From the NCBI GenBank assembly GCA_034422115.1, contig DAOUJW010000025.1, forward strand, positions 62,001 through 126,000: a stretch of 64,000 nucleotides of DNA, written 5' to 3'. Positions 41,983 through 49,979 of this stretch are shown one piece after another. The notes beneath the pieces are model-generated. The model worked only from the letters and a program-made list of their open reading frames with translations. It was not told the DNA's origin and searched no databases. The translations under genes and the position numbers were made by a program. This DNA is from DAOUJW01 sp034422115. Lineage in GTDB: Bacteria > Chloroflexota > Dehalococcoidia > Lucifugimonadales > UBA2985. Position 1 is the stretch's first letter, and each line of letters starts with the position of its first letter.

Positions 41983-42963
41983 GTGAACACAACCGACCTG
42001 TACGAACCCATACAGATTGAGCTGCGGGACGTGGAGCAGCGTCTGGCCGGCGTATGGATGCAGGGGGCCAGCCAGGCGCCGTCTACCATGCTGGACGGCA
42101 TTCTTAACCACGTGCTGGACGCCCCGGGCAAGCGCACCAGGCCCGCCATCACCATCCTGGCTTCCAAGTTCCATCCCCATGACCACGATCTGCCCCAGAT
42201 CATGGCAACCGCTGTGGAGCTTCTGCACATCGCCACCCTGGTTCACGACGATACGGTGGACAACTCCGACGTGCGCAGAGGCAAGGCAACGGTCAGCAGC
42301 AGGTGGGGAAGGAACGTCGCTGTGCTGGTCGGCGACTACGTCTTCGCCACCTCCGCCACCTTCGTGTGCGACACCAAGAACGTCCGGGTCATCCGCCGCT
42401 TCTCAGAGACCATCATGGAGCTGTCTAAAGGCGAGCTGTCGGAGATTTTCGACGCCTTCAACTGGACGCCGGACAGGGACCGCTACTGGACTCGCATCTA
42501 CGAGAAGACCGCCTCCCTCTTCTCCACGGCCGCGGAGTCGGGCGCGGTGCTGAGCGGCGGGCCGGAGAGCCTTGTGCAGTCGCTGAAGACCTACGGCCAC
42601 AACCTGGGCATGGCCTTCCAGATTGTGGACGACATCCTGGACTTTGAGGGGACGGAGGAGGAGATTGGCAAGCCGGTGGGCAACGACCTGCTACAGGGCA
42701 CCCTCACCCTGCCGACCATTCTGCTGATGGAGCGATACCCCAACGACAACCCTGTGCAGAAGCTGTTCCAGGACGTGGAACCCGACGGCAACCTGAAGCG
42801 CGCCGTGGAGATGGTGCAGAACTCCGACATCATCCCGGAGGCCACGTCCATTGCCGCCGACTTCTACCGCCGCGCCGTCGACGCCCTGGAGCCGCTGCCG
42901 GACAACGCCTACAAGCGCTCCCTGACGGACCTGGCTGCGTACGTGATGGAGCGGCGCAGCTAG
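41983..42963 (+). CDS. Polyprenyl (geranylgeranyl-type) diphosphate synthase
   Basis: This 326-residue trans-isoprenyl diphosphate synthase has a first Asp-rich motif DDTVD in LVHDDTVDNSD and a second DDILD in QIVDDILDFEG. It makes isoprenoid chains for quinones or lipids, and the chain length cannot be told. The GTG at 41983 has AGGAGA upstream; longer frames overlap metG. Its last 12 codons and stop are repeated at 44772-44810, beyond the restriction-modification genes. Confidence 0.9.
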   Translation: MNTTDLYEPIQIELRDVEQRLAGVWMQGASQAPSTMLDGILNHVLDAPGKRTRPAITILASKFHPHDHDLPQIMATAVELLHIATLVHDDTVDNSDVRRGKATVSSRWGRNVAVLVGDYVFATSATFVCDTKNVRVIRRFSETIMELSKGELSEIFDAFNWTPDRDRYWTRIYEKTASLFSTAAESGAVLSGGPESLVQSLKTYGHNLGMAFQIVDDILDFEGTEEEIGKPVGNDLLQGTLTLPTILLMERYPNDNPVQKLFQDVEPDGNLKRAVEMVQNSDIIPEATSIAADFYRRAVDALEPLPDNAYKRSLTDLAAYVMERRS

Positions 42964-42966
42964 GGG
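42928..42966 (+). repeat. Direct repeat, left copy (host 3' end)
   Basis: These are the last codons of the polyprenyl synthase, encoding DLAAYVMERRS, with the TAG stop and GGG. They match 44772-44810 at 36 of 39 positions. Confidence 0.85.
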
Positions 42967-43073
42967 GATCTGGGCGATTTAGCAAAAACCCTGCCCGCCA
43001 AATGCCGCTAATCTGCTAAGCGCATACTTGAAGTTTTTGATCCCGTTATCCTAAACTCCCCTCAAATAGGCTC

Positions 43074-43102
43074 TTGACGGCCTACACGGAAACGGGTAAA
43101 CT
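43074..43102 (+). promoter_or_regulatory. Promoter of the restriction-modification operon
   Basis: TTGACG (43074-43079) and TAAACT (43097-43102) are separated by exactly 17 bases. A leader of about 110 bases precedes the methyltransferase start. Confidence 0.65.
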
Positions 43103-43212
43103 GACTCCGAACGAATGCTCTATGCCAAAAGCATTTGGAGAGTGAGTGGCGAGTCAAATCGACGCCGCAATCTGCTCGACAACATAGGCCGAGCAAGCAG
43201 GGGAGCCTACCG

Positions 43213-44079
43213 ATGATAGCAGATCCCGCAGTAGCCACAGTGTCAGGACGTAACCATGTGTCGCTAGCTTGTGAAGACAATCTTGAATTCATGGCAAAAC
43301 TTCAAGGTGGACTGTTTAAGTTAGTTGTCACCTCACCGCCGTACAACCTGGGCAAAGACTACGAGGTTAGAACTTCCCTGGGCGACTATCTTGAGGCTCA
43401 GGAGCGTGTGATCAGCGAGTGTGTCCGAGTCTTGCATCCTCAAGGGTCTATCTGCTGGCAGACTGGAAACTATGTCAACAACGGAGAGATCGTCCCTCTT
43501 GATGCCGTCCTCTATCCCGTGTTCCTCAGTCACGGGCTTAAGCTACGCAACCGGATTGTATGGCACTTTGGGCATGGCTTGCACTCGACCAACCGGCTGT
43601 CCGGCAGATATGAAACAATCAACTGGTGGACTAAGAGCGATGACTACACGTGGAACCTTGATGAAATCAGAGTCCCCGCGAAGTATCCAGGCAAGCGGCA
43701 TTTCAAGGGGCCGAATATAGGCAAGCTGTCGGGAAATCCAAATGGCAAGAACCCCAGCGATGTGTGGGAGTTCCCGAACGTCAAGAACAACCACCCTGAG
43801 AAGACGATACACCCGTGCCAGTTCCCCGTTGAACTGGTAGAGCGTCTTGTGCTTTCCATGACGAATGTAGGGGACGCTGTATTCGATCCCTACATGGGAG
43901 TTGGGTCGTCTCTCGTTGCTGCGTTGATGCACGGCAGGGACGCTTACGGCTGTGACGTCGAGCAGGAGTACGTAGAGATAGCCCAACAGCGGATCCGGCA
44001 ACTCTACGACGGCACTCTCCGCACTCGTCCCATGGGCAAGCCAATCTACGACCCGTCGAAGCCAAATGGGGGGCATTGA
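43213..44079 (+). CDS. DNA methyltransferase, N4-cytosine type likely
   Basis: This 288-residue methyltransferase is circularly arranged: catalytic motif IV TSPPY is at residues 40-44 and the SAM-binding motif I (DPYMGVGSS) is near the C-terminus. Such beta-class enzymes methylate N4-cytosine or N6-adenine, and TSPPY favours N4-cytosine. The ATG at 43213 follows GGGAG at seven bases; an upstream ATG at 43135 is less likely. Its stop overlaps the nuclease start (TGATG). It should protect the site cut by its BglII-like partner, so a GATC-centred target is a reasonable guess. Confidence 0.85.
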   Translation: MIADPAVATVSGRNHVSLACEDNLEFMAKLQGGLFKLVVTSPPYNLGKDYEVRTSLGDYLEAQERVISECVRVLHPQGSICWQTGNYVNNGEIVPLDAVLYPVFLSHGLKLRNRIVWHFGHGLHSTNRLSGRYETINWWTKSDDYTWNLDEIRVPAKYPGKRHFKGPNIGKLSGNPNGKNPSDVWEFPNVKNNHPEKTIHPCQFPVELVERLVLSMTNVGDAVFDPYMGVGSSLVAALMHGRDAYGCDVEQEYVEIAQQRIRQLYDGTLRTRPMGKPIYDPSKPNGGH

Positions 44080-44690
44080 TGCAGATCAAGGCCCGCTACT
44101 CCCACTTGAACGGCGAAGAGTATCTGCTTGTCCATCGTAAACACCTGTTGGATGAGGTACAGGCTGTGATAGGGGAGGTGGATGCCTCCGCCTGCCGGAC
44201 CAAGGTCTCAAGGGAAAGAACTATGCAGGGCAGGATGCTTTTTTCTCCCACCGATATGAACCGTGCTTTCAGCGCTGGGCTCAGGCGCTTGGGGTGGAGT
44301 GAACGTCGGAGCACTTTCTGGGTGACCGACGACGAGAAGATACTCCGGGGTGTTTATGCCCTGCCGGAGGGTGAGCAGAAGCGAACTATTGAGGAAGCCG
44401 GGCTGACTCCCATCATGTCCTACAACCAGACTGACTTCGTCAAAGACCGAGTAGCAGTGGAAGTTCAGTTTGGGAAGTACGCGTTTGTGGCCCACGATCT
44501 GTTTGTGAAGCACCTGAGTTTCTACGTATCGGACATTATCGACGTGGGAATTGAGATATTGCCCATGAAGGAGTTGGAGCGGGAGATGTCCTCCGGCGTG
44601 CCATATTATGAGCGCGACCTTCTGAACGTGCTACGCCAAGGACGGGGTGTCCCGGCGGTCCCACTGGTGTTGATTGGTGTAGCCCCTTGA
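44079..44690 (+). CDS. BglII-like type II restriction endonuclease
   Basis: This 203-residue nuclease carries a D-X9-E-X-Q active site: Asp119, Glu128 and Gln130 in QTDFVKDRVAVEVQFGKYAF. That is the spacing of BglII (Asp84, Glu93, Gln95). The following LFVKHLSFY and MSSGVPYYE segments also fit the BglII family (PF09195). The start overlaps the methyltransferase stop by one base, so nuclease synthesis depends on prior translation of the methylase. Exact specificity is not known. Confidence 0.82.
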   Translation: MQIKARYSHLNGEEYLLVHRKHLLDEVQAVIGEVDASACRTKVSRERTMQGRMLFSPTDMNRAFSAGLRRLGWSERRSTFWVTDDEKILRGVYALPEGEQKRTIEEAGLTPIMSYNQTDFVKDRVAVEVQFGKYAFVAHDLFVKHLSFYVSDIIDVGIEILPMKELEREMSSGVPYYERDLLNVLRQGRGVPAVPLVLIGVAP

Positions 44691-44771
44691 CTGCCTTCAC
44701 ATGGTCTCAGGAGTCCGAGAGATGCCTGAGAAGAATAATCGGAAGGACTGCCCGCCTAAGGACGAGATGCC

Positions 44772-44810
44772 GACCTGGCGGCGTACGTAATGGAGCGGCG
44801 GAGCTAGGGG
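44772..44810 (+). repeat. Direct repeat, right copy of the polyprenyl synthase 3' end
   Basis: It still encodes DLAAYVMERRS-stop plus GGG in frame. The three differences from 42928-42966 are all synonymous third-position changes (Ala, Val, Arg). Confidence 0.85.
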
Positions 44811-44870
44811 TCAGCCACCTTACGGTAGGCCAAGGCGGAGTATAAGCTACCATAAAGGAAGCTAAGGTTT

Positions 44871-45701
44871 ATGACTAACCGCGCCAGTTCGGGTTTGGAT
44901 TTTGTGACTACGCCAACTGAGGACTGGCTTCGCGAAAACCTCAGAGCCTGCCAGTCGCGACTGCTGGTGTCCAGCCCATACGTGAACAACGCATTTGCCC
45001 AAGTCATTAGCGAAGTTTCTCCCTCCGTCAAGACCACACTCGTAACTAAGACAGACCTTAGAGATTTCGCGATTGGCTCTTCAAACCTTGAGACCCTATG
45101 TGCCCTTGCGAACAATGGTGTGCGCATCCTGAGTCTTACGGGCCTTCATGCTAAAGTCTATGTCTTTGACCGCCACCGGGCTCTGGTTACGTCCGCCAAT
45201 GCCACTTGGGCCGGGATGCGCAGCAATTGGGAGTGTGGAGTGGCAGTTAACCAAAGATCTGCAGTCCGCAGGGTTGCCCGGCTCGTTCAGTCGGGCTTTG
45301 GCGCAGACAGCCCGCCGCTCGAATTCAGCGCGCAGGCGTTGATAAAACTGAGGCCACAAGTCGAAGCCCTACGCGCCTCGGTTCCGCCTATTCCCCAAGT
45401 AAAGGTGCCAGATACTCCCGAAGCACTGGAGGAGACTCCCTTTCGTCTTGAGAACGAGGGGGTGTTTGTCAACACTTTCTCCGGGTGGACTGGTCTAACT
45501 CTGGGCTTCGTCCTTAACCTGCCGAATGATTCCTTTACTCTTGGTGAAGTTTATGCGGGGTTCACACCAATCGCGGAGCGTCGCTACCCGAGGAACAAAC
45601 ACATCTCGGACAAAATCCGCCAGCAGCTTCAACGTCTGCGGCAACTCGGTCTGGTAGAGTTCCTTGGCAGTGGAGAATACCGAAGAACGGTAAGCCGTTA
45701 G
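44871..45701 (+). CDS. PLD-family nuclease with DpnI_C-like winged helix
   Basis: This 276-residue protein has one HKD motif: His93, Lys95 and Asp100 in LHAKVYVFD, then SANAT and Glu121. One motif per chain suggests a dimer, as in Nuc or BfiI. The C-terminal 80 residues (FTLGEVYAGF ... RYPRNKHISDKIRQQLQRLR ... GLVEFLGSGEYRR) resemble the winged helix at the C-terminus of DpnI, which reads methylated GATC. AAGGAAGC precedes the ATG. It is probably a DNA-cleaving defence enzyme, possibly modification-dependent. It lies just outside the repeat-bounded R-M module. Confidence 0.75.
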   Translation: MTNRASSGLDFVTTPTEDWLRENLRACQSRLLVSSPYVNNAFAQVISEVSPSVKTTLVTKTDLRDFAIGSSNLETLCALANNGVRILSLTGLHAKVYVFDRHRALVTSANATWAGMRSNWECGVAVNQRSAVRRVARLVQSGFGADSPPLEFSAQALIKLRPQVEALRASVPPIPQVKVPDTPEALEETPFRLENEGVFVNTFSGWTGLTLGFVLNLPNDSFTLGEVYAGFTPIAERRYPRNKHISDKIRQQLQRLRQLGLVEFLGSGEYRRTVSR

Positions 45702-45718
45702 TTGATAAGAGTAGGATT

Positions 45719-45976
45719 CTAGTTAAGAGAGAAACCGGGCCTGCTCCATGTTGCCGGCTTTCCGTTGCTAAACATCTCCTCCAAGGCATCTCCATTGCCA
45801 CTGAAGGCTCGAACTTCAATGTAAAGCGGTGCTTCTCTGTCTCGTAGCAGAATGCGTGACAGATATGAGCGTTTCCCCTCGGTATTTGTGTATACTTCGC
45901 AAGTCTCTACTTCTGCCACTTCGTCCAAGCTCTCCCAATTGGACACCGCTTCTTGTATGAGGTCTAGTTCATCCAT
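45719..45976 (-). CDS. Small hypothetical protein
   Basis: This acidic protein of about 85 residues has no recognised domain. The ATG at 45976 has GGAGA five bases upstream; the frame extends to 46006. It contains beta-type segments (TCEVYTNTEGKRSYLSRILLRD, LYIEVRAF). It lies between the PLD nuclease and the amidohydrolase, so it may be part of the accessory patch. Confidence 0.5.
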   Translation of the reverse strand: MDELDLIQEAVSNWESLDEVAEVETCEVYTNTEGKRSYLSRILLRDREAPLYIEVRAFSGNGDALEEMFSNGKPATWSRPGFSLN

Positions 45977-46030
45977 TGTCTTCTCCATTTTGCTAACGCT
46001 ATACAACTGACATTGCTGAAACTTACTACG

Positions 46031-47581
46031 CTAGTTTTCCTCCCACACCACCTCCCCGCCCGCTACCGTCATGAGCACCCGCGTAGATATGATCTCCTCC
46101 GTAGGTATGGCCGTTAGGTCTCGGTCCAGCAGCGCCAGGTCTGCTCGTTTGCCTGTTGCTATAGAGCCGGCCGCTTGCTCTTCAAAGGACGCATAAGCGC
46201 TTCCAAGCGTGTACATGCGCAAGGCTATCTCCACGCTCACCGCCTCTTGGGGGAGCACCGGGTCGCCGGACTCCGCCCGACGGGTCACGGCCGCGTAGAT
46301 TCCCGCGATGGGGTCCATTGGCGCGACAGGGGCGTCCGAGCCGGCCGCCAGCGGGACACCCGCGGCGTTCAGAGAGCCGATGGCGTAGAGCCAGGGCTGC
46401 CGCTCCTCGGAGACTTCAGAGAGGTACCGCTCACCACTGTAGTAGATGAAGCCCGGCTGCGTGACCACCGTGATTCCGCTGGCGTCCAGCCGCTCAACAA
46501 GGTGGGGAGGGCACTCGGAGCAGTGCTCTATGCGGTGGCGGAGCGATGACCCGGAGTCATGGGTCTGCTGCCGTATAGCCTCAACAGCCGCCTCCACGGC
46601 CTCCATCTCCACGGCGTGGATAGCCACCTGGAAGCCGCTGCGGTGGGCGTCCCCCACTATACGATGAAGCTCCTCCCTCGACGGGTTCAGGGACCCTGTT
46701 GTCATTGTGAGCATTACTTTGGCGGCGCCCAGCCGCATGCCCGGCCCCGCGTGGCCGAATGCAAAACCCTCCTCCAGGAAGCGAGTCAGGTGGGACGCGC
46801 CCGCCATGAGCGTCAGGTTTGGTGTAAGAAGGCCCCGCTCCTTGATTCCCTCGAACAGCCGCCACCGCTCCGGCGAGTTTCCCGGCGTGGCGTCCTGAAG
46901 CGAGGTTATGCCCAGGGAAAGGCACTGCTCGTTGAACAGCCTGACGCCTGCGTAGACCTCCTCTTGGGAAAGGGGCGGAACTACGCCCTCCAGGTAGTCG
47001 TCCATCTCCAGGAGCAGGCCCGTGGGTTCGCCGGTAGCCTCGTCCCGCTCAATGACGCCATATACGGGGTCAGGGGTGTCTTTGTGTATCCCTGCCAGGG
47101 CAAGGGCTGGGCTGTTGAGCACGACGGCGTGCCCTGAGCGGTGGGTGAGCCTCACGGGGCGGTCCGGCACGGCGGCGTCCAGGTCCCGGCGCGTGGGGTG
47201 ACGGCCCTCACGCAGGTAGAACTCGTTGTAGCCCGTGGCGCGTATCCAGGCGTCCGGCGGGGCGCTGGCTGCGCGTGTCCTGAGCCGCTCCACTATGTCC
47301 TGGATGGAGGAGACGACGGATGGCGAGCAGTCGACGGCCAGCAGGGAGGCAGCCGTCGCCAGTACGTGGCAGTGGGCGTCGTTGAAGCCGGGGACCAGCG
47401 TCCCGCCCTGGCAGTCGATGGCTCTCGTAGCGCTGCCAATCAGCTCCCGGCGTGGGTCGCCAAGGCCAACGCCTGCTATAAACCCGTCGCTCACGGCTAC
47501 CCACGACGCCCTCGGCAGTGCGGCGTCCATAGTGATGACGTTGGCGTTGTACAGAAGCAGGTCTGGTGTGGATGACCTCAT
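46031..47581 (-). CDS. Amidohydrolase, YtcJ-like
   Basis: This 516-residue metal-dependent hydrolase of the YtcJ/COG1574 group has the first metal motif HCH in GFNDAHCHVLA. It contains HRSGHAVVLNSPAL, RIEHCSECPP and LAAGSDAPVAPMDPI, and ends with the small beta domain (DLALLDRDLTAIP). Members deacylate or cleave amide substrates of unknown identity. It is transcribed away from the defence patch. Confidence 0.85.
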   Translation of the reverse strand: MRSSTPDLLLYNANVITMDAALPRASWVAVSDGFIAGVGLGDPRRELIGSATRAIDCQGGTLVPGFNDAHCHVLATAASLLAVDCSPSVVSSIQDIVERLRTRAASAPPDAWIRATGYNEFYLREGRHPTRRDLDAAVPDRPVRLTHRSGHAVVLNSPALALAGIHKDTPDPVYGVIERDEATGEPTGLLLEMDDYLEGVVPPLSQEEVYAGVRLFNEQCLSLGITSLQDATPGNSPERWRLFEGIKERGLLTPNLTLMAGASHLTRFLEEGFAFGHAGPGMRLGAAKVMLTMTTGSLNPSREELHRIVGDAHRSGFQVAIHAVEMEAVEAAVEAIRQQTHDSGSSLRHRIEHCSECPPHLVERLDASGITVVTQPGFIYYSGERYLSEVSEERQPWLYAIGSLNAAGVPLAAGSDAPVAPMDPIAGIYAAVTRRAESGDPVLPQEAVSVEIALRMYTLGSAYASFEEQAAGSIATGKRADLALLDRDLTAIPTEEIISTRVLMTVAGGEVVWEEN

Positions 47582-47613
47582 GGGAGGCGTGAGGCTCGCG
47601 ATTGGGGCTGGTC

Positions 47614-48498
47614 TCAGCGCCGGGCCGCGGCGGACTGCTCGTCGGCGTGGTAGGAGCTGCGCACCAGGGGGCCGGAGGCCACGTGCTTGAAGCCCAGACG
47701 CTCTCCCTCCTCACGCAGCTCGTCAAACTCCTGGGGCGTGTAGAACTTCTCCAGCACGTGGTGCTTGGGCGAGGGCCGCAGGTACTGGCCGATAGTCAGC
47801 AGGTCGCAGTCGACGGAGCGCAGGTCTCTCATGGTCTGTACTATCTCATGCCGCTCCTCGCCCAGGCCGACCATCATCCCCGACTTGGTCACGGCGTCCG
47901 GCGCTATCTCCTTTGCCTCGGCCAGCACCTCCAGCGACCGGCGGTAGCCGCCCTTGGGACGCACGGAGTGGAATACACGCTCAACGGTCTCTATGTTGTG
48001 GTTGAGGACGTCCGGCTCGGCGTTAATCACCGTGCGCAGGGCCTCTGCCTGGTAGTCCGGGATGAGCACCTCCACCTCGCAGTCCGGCAGCCGCCGGCGT
48101 ATCTGGCGGATGCACTGGGCGAAGATGAAGGCGCCGCCGTCGGGCAGGTCGTCCCGGTTGACGGAGGTTATGACGCAGTAGCGCAGGGCCAGCTTCTCCA
48201 CGGTGCGCGCCAGTCGCTGAGGCTCCTCCAGGTCGAGCGCGAGGGGCCGACCCGTGGTGACGGCGCAGTAGTGGCAGCGGCGGGTGCATACGTCACCCAG
48301 GATCATGAAGGTGGCGCTGCGCCTGTCCCAGCAGTCCCCGATGTTGGGGCAGCGGGCCTCCTCGCAGACGGTGTGCAGCTCGCTCTGGCGCAGGAGGTTG
48401 TGCAGCTCAATGTAGTTGGCGCCGCCGGGCATGGGCACCTTGAACCAGGGCGGCAGGCGTCGGCCAGGGTTCTCTTCCGTCTTCAGTGTGGTAGTCAT
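47614..48498 (-). CDS. lipA: Lipoyl synthase
   Basis: This 294-residue radical SAM enzyme inserts two sulfurs into octanoyl groups. The auxiliary cluster cysteines are 45, 50 and 56 (CEEARCPNIGDC), the radical SAM motif is CTRRCHYC at 71-78, and the C-terminal RSSYHA supplies the conserved Ser. A longer frame opens at 48585; the ATG at 48498 gives the normal N-terminus. No lipB or octanoyltransferase is nearby. Confidence 0.94.
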   Translation of the reverse strand: MTTTLKTEENPGRRLPPWFKVPMPGGANYIELHNLLRQSELHTVCEEARCPNIGDCWDRRSATFMILGDVCTRRCHYCAVTTGRPLALDLEEPQRLARTVEKLALRYCVITSVNRDDLPDGGAFIFAQCIRQIRRRLPDCEVEVLIPDYQAEALRTVINAEPDVLNHNIETVERVFHSVRPKGGYRRSLEVLAEAKEIAPDAVTKSGMMVGLGEERHEIVQTMRDLRSVDCDLLTIGQYLRPSPKHHVLEKFYTPQEFDELREEGERLGFKHVASGPLVRSSYHADEQSAAARR

Positions 48499-48664
48499 CG
48501 GTGTGTATAATACCAGAACGGGCGGAAGGTGTCTTGTGCGGCTGGGGCTTAGAAGCCTTGTGAGAGCGGGCTTCCGTCGCTTCATAAAAATCGGTGTTGA
48601 CCGAAGTGGGATCGGGGGCTATAATTGTTCGGAAACTGAGAAACTGAGACAGGGGGGTCTTGAG

Positions 48665-48781
48665 TTGACTAACGAGACGGGTAAACGGTATTTCTGCAGC
48701 AAGTGCGGGGCCGAGTTCATCGTCACCACCGGCGGCGATGGGGTATTGACCTGCTGTGGAGAGCCTGCACAGAAGAAATAG
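48665..48781 (+). CDS. Desulforedoxin-like microprotein 1
   Basis: This 38-residue protein starts at TTG, with GGGGGG eight or so bases upstream. It has CSKC near the front and a CC pair near the end (GVLTCCGEP), the Cys4 pattern of desulforedoxin and of the N-terminal domain of desulfoferrodoxin, which binds one Fe. Such proteins carry electrons in oxygen or superoxide detoxification. A similar microprotein follows 57 bases later. Confidence 0.7.
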   Translation: MTNETGKRYFCSKCGAEFIVTTGGDGVLTCCGEPAQKK

Positions 48782-48838
48782 CTACCAGGTAACCCTCTAT
48801 TCCCGGAATGCGAGAAGCAGGAGACAGGAGGAATTCAA

Positions 48839-48982
48839 ATGGCACTTCAACTTGGCAAGCGATACCACTGCCAGGCCTGTGGCACGATTACCCTTTGCAC
48901 CAAGGCCGGTGAGGGCGTCTTGACCTGCTGTGACGACGAGATGGCGCTGCAGGACCCTCGAAAGCTGCCCTCTTCAGACTAA
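48839..48982 (+). CDS. Desulforedoxin-like microprotein 2
   Basis: This 47-residue protein starts at an ATG behind CAGGAGGAATTC. It has CQAC and a CC pair in GVLTCCDDEM, again a desulforedoxin-type Cys4 site, plus one extra Cys between them and a 10-residue tail. It resembles the preceding microprotein and is probably a tandem paralogue. No full-length desulfoferrodoxin or rubrerythrin is adjacent. Confidence 0.7.
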   Translation: MALQLGKRYHCQACGTITLCTKAGEGVLTCCDDEMALQDPRKLPSSD

Positions 48983-49291
48983 CCAACACGACTTTCGATA
49001 CATCTACATCAGACACCCGGCGGTTGTTCAATGCGACCTTATGCTGGGTGTCTAGTTGTGTCTTCCTACTTCCCGCTCATGGTGAGCTTGTCGAACCATT
49101 TGAGCGGGTTGGTTTTGGGTGTAGTTATCCCGCTCATATCCTTCGACAGGCTCAGGATGAGCGGGAATGAATGTCGTTGGCGCTGCTCCCACTATGAGTA
49201 ATGGCGGGACGTTCCGACCTAGTAGCTTTACTATGCCCGCATCATCCTGATACACTAAATCAGAGTCTTGCAACAGCCGGGAGGTGTGTCC
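48983..49291. repeat. Gene-free gap with family B repeat copy 5
   Basis: The gap holds a family B element: CCCGCTCATGGTGAGCTTGT closing with TTGAGCGGG from 49072, then a second hairpin around CCTTCGACAGGCTCAGGATG ending at 49165. Nothing gene-like is supported in it. Confidence 0.65.
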
Positions 49292-49438
49292 ATGGGCGCA
49301 CGGGATTACAGACACCGAGAGGCAAAGAAGACCAAGAAGACAGACAGGCCCATCAAGGTGGAGGTCCTGACTCCGTCTCCGGAAGTGGAGGTGGTCAGGA
49401 AAGGGAAGTCCAGGAAGGAACGAGAGGTAGAGACGTAG
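49292..49438 (+). CDS. Small basic protein
   Basis: This predicted 48-residue, Lys/Arg-rich protein starts MGARDYRHREAKKTKK and has no fold I recognise. GGGAGGTG lies upstream of the ATG, and the next gene begins three bases after its stop, so it is probably the first gene of an operon with the acylphosphatase. The charge suggests nucleic-acid binding or a ribosome-linked role, but this is a guess. Confidence 0.55.
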   Translation: MGARDYRHREAKKTKKTDRPIKVEVLTPSPEVEVVRKGKSRKEREVET

Positions 49439-49441
49439 GCA

Positions 49442-49846
49442 TTGGAGGACGTGAGCCTTAGGGCAGAGGTTCGTGGCAAGGTCCAGGGGGTGAGCTTCCG
49501 CTACTTTGTGGTGGAGAAAGCCCAGAGCCTGGGTCTGAAGGGGTATGTAACCAATCTGCCTGACCCCAGCTCCCTGGAGGTTGTTGCAGAGGGAAGCAGG
49601 GTTGAGGTGGAGGAGCTTCTGGGTCACATCCGGCAGGGCCCGAGATGGGCCCGGGTCGATGAAGTGGAGTCCCGCTGGTCGGAGGCTCTGCAGGCGTACA
49701 CGGACTTCCGCGTTCTTAACTGGCATTCGGTGGAGGTGCCCCTGAGCGGAGTGGGCCCGGCCGCCGGGGCCAACTCGGCGAGCAGAGGAGTGTTCAGCAA
49801 CTACGCTGCCTCGATAAATCCGAGTAGCGTGTTGTCTCAGAGATGA
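49442..49846 (+). CDS. Acylphosphatase
   Basis: The first 90 or so residues are an acylphosphatase domain with the phosphate loop GKVQGVSFRYFV, including the catalytic Arg, and the Asn-bearing segment GLKGYVTNLPD. It hydrolyses acyl phosphates. About 40 extra residues at the C-terminus look disordered. The start is TTG at 49442 or GTG at 49451; neither has ideal spacing. Confidence 0.85.
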   Translation: MEDVSLRAEVRGKVQGVSFRYFVVEKAQSLGLKGYVTNLPDPSSLEVVAEGSRVEVEELLGHIRQGPRWARVDEVESRWSEALQAYTDFRVLNWHSVEVPLSGVGPAAGANSASRGVFSNYAASINPSSVLSQR

Positions 49847-49889
49847 GCTAAGAATGGTCCAAATATGTACGGCGTTATTTTCCACATCC

Positions 49890-49955
49890 CGTCATTCCTG
49901 CGGAAGCAGGAATCTAAGGATTGGTGCAGAGGTTCCTGCTTTCGCAGGAACGACG
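49890..49955. repeat. Paired hairpin repeat (family A)
   Basis: CGTCATTCCTGCGGAAGCAG and GTTCCTGCTTTCGCAGGAAC flank about 20 bases just upstream of moeA. Confidence 0.75.
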
Positions 49956-49979
49956 ATCGTTTGAGTAGAGCGTAGAGCT

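Larger units (their letters stand above)
42928..44810. other. Candidate insertion module 2 (BglII-like R-M)
   Basis: Two copies of the polyprenyl synthase 3' end bracket a promoter, a methyltransferase gene and a restriction endonuclease gene. Base composition is visibly less GC-rich than the flanking metG and synthase genes. No recombinase gene lies inside. Boundaries are inferred from the direct repeat. Confidence 0.6.

Noticed and set aside
42928..44810. Transposon or integron carrying the R-M genes
   Set aside because: No transposase, integrase, terminal inverted repeat or attC-like structure was seen. Only the direct repeat of the host gene end is present.
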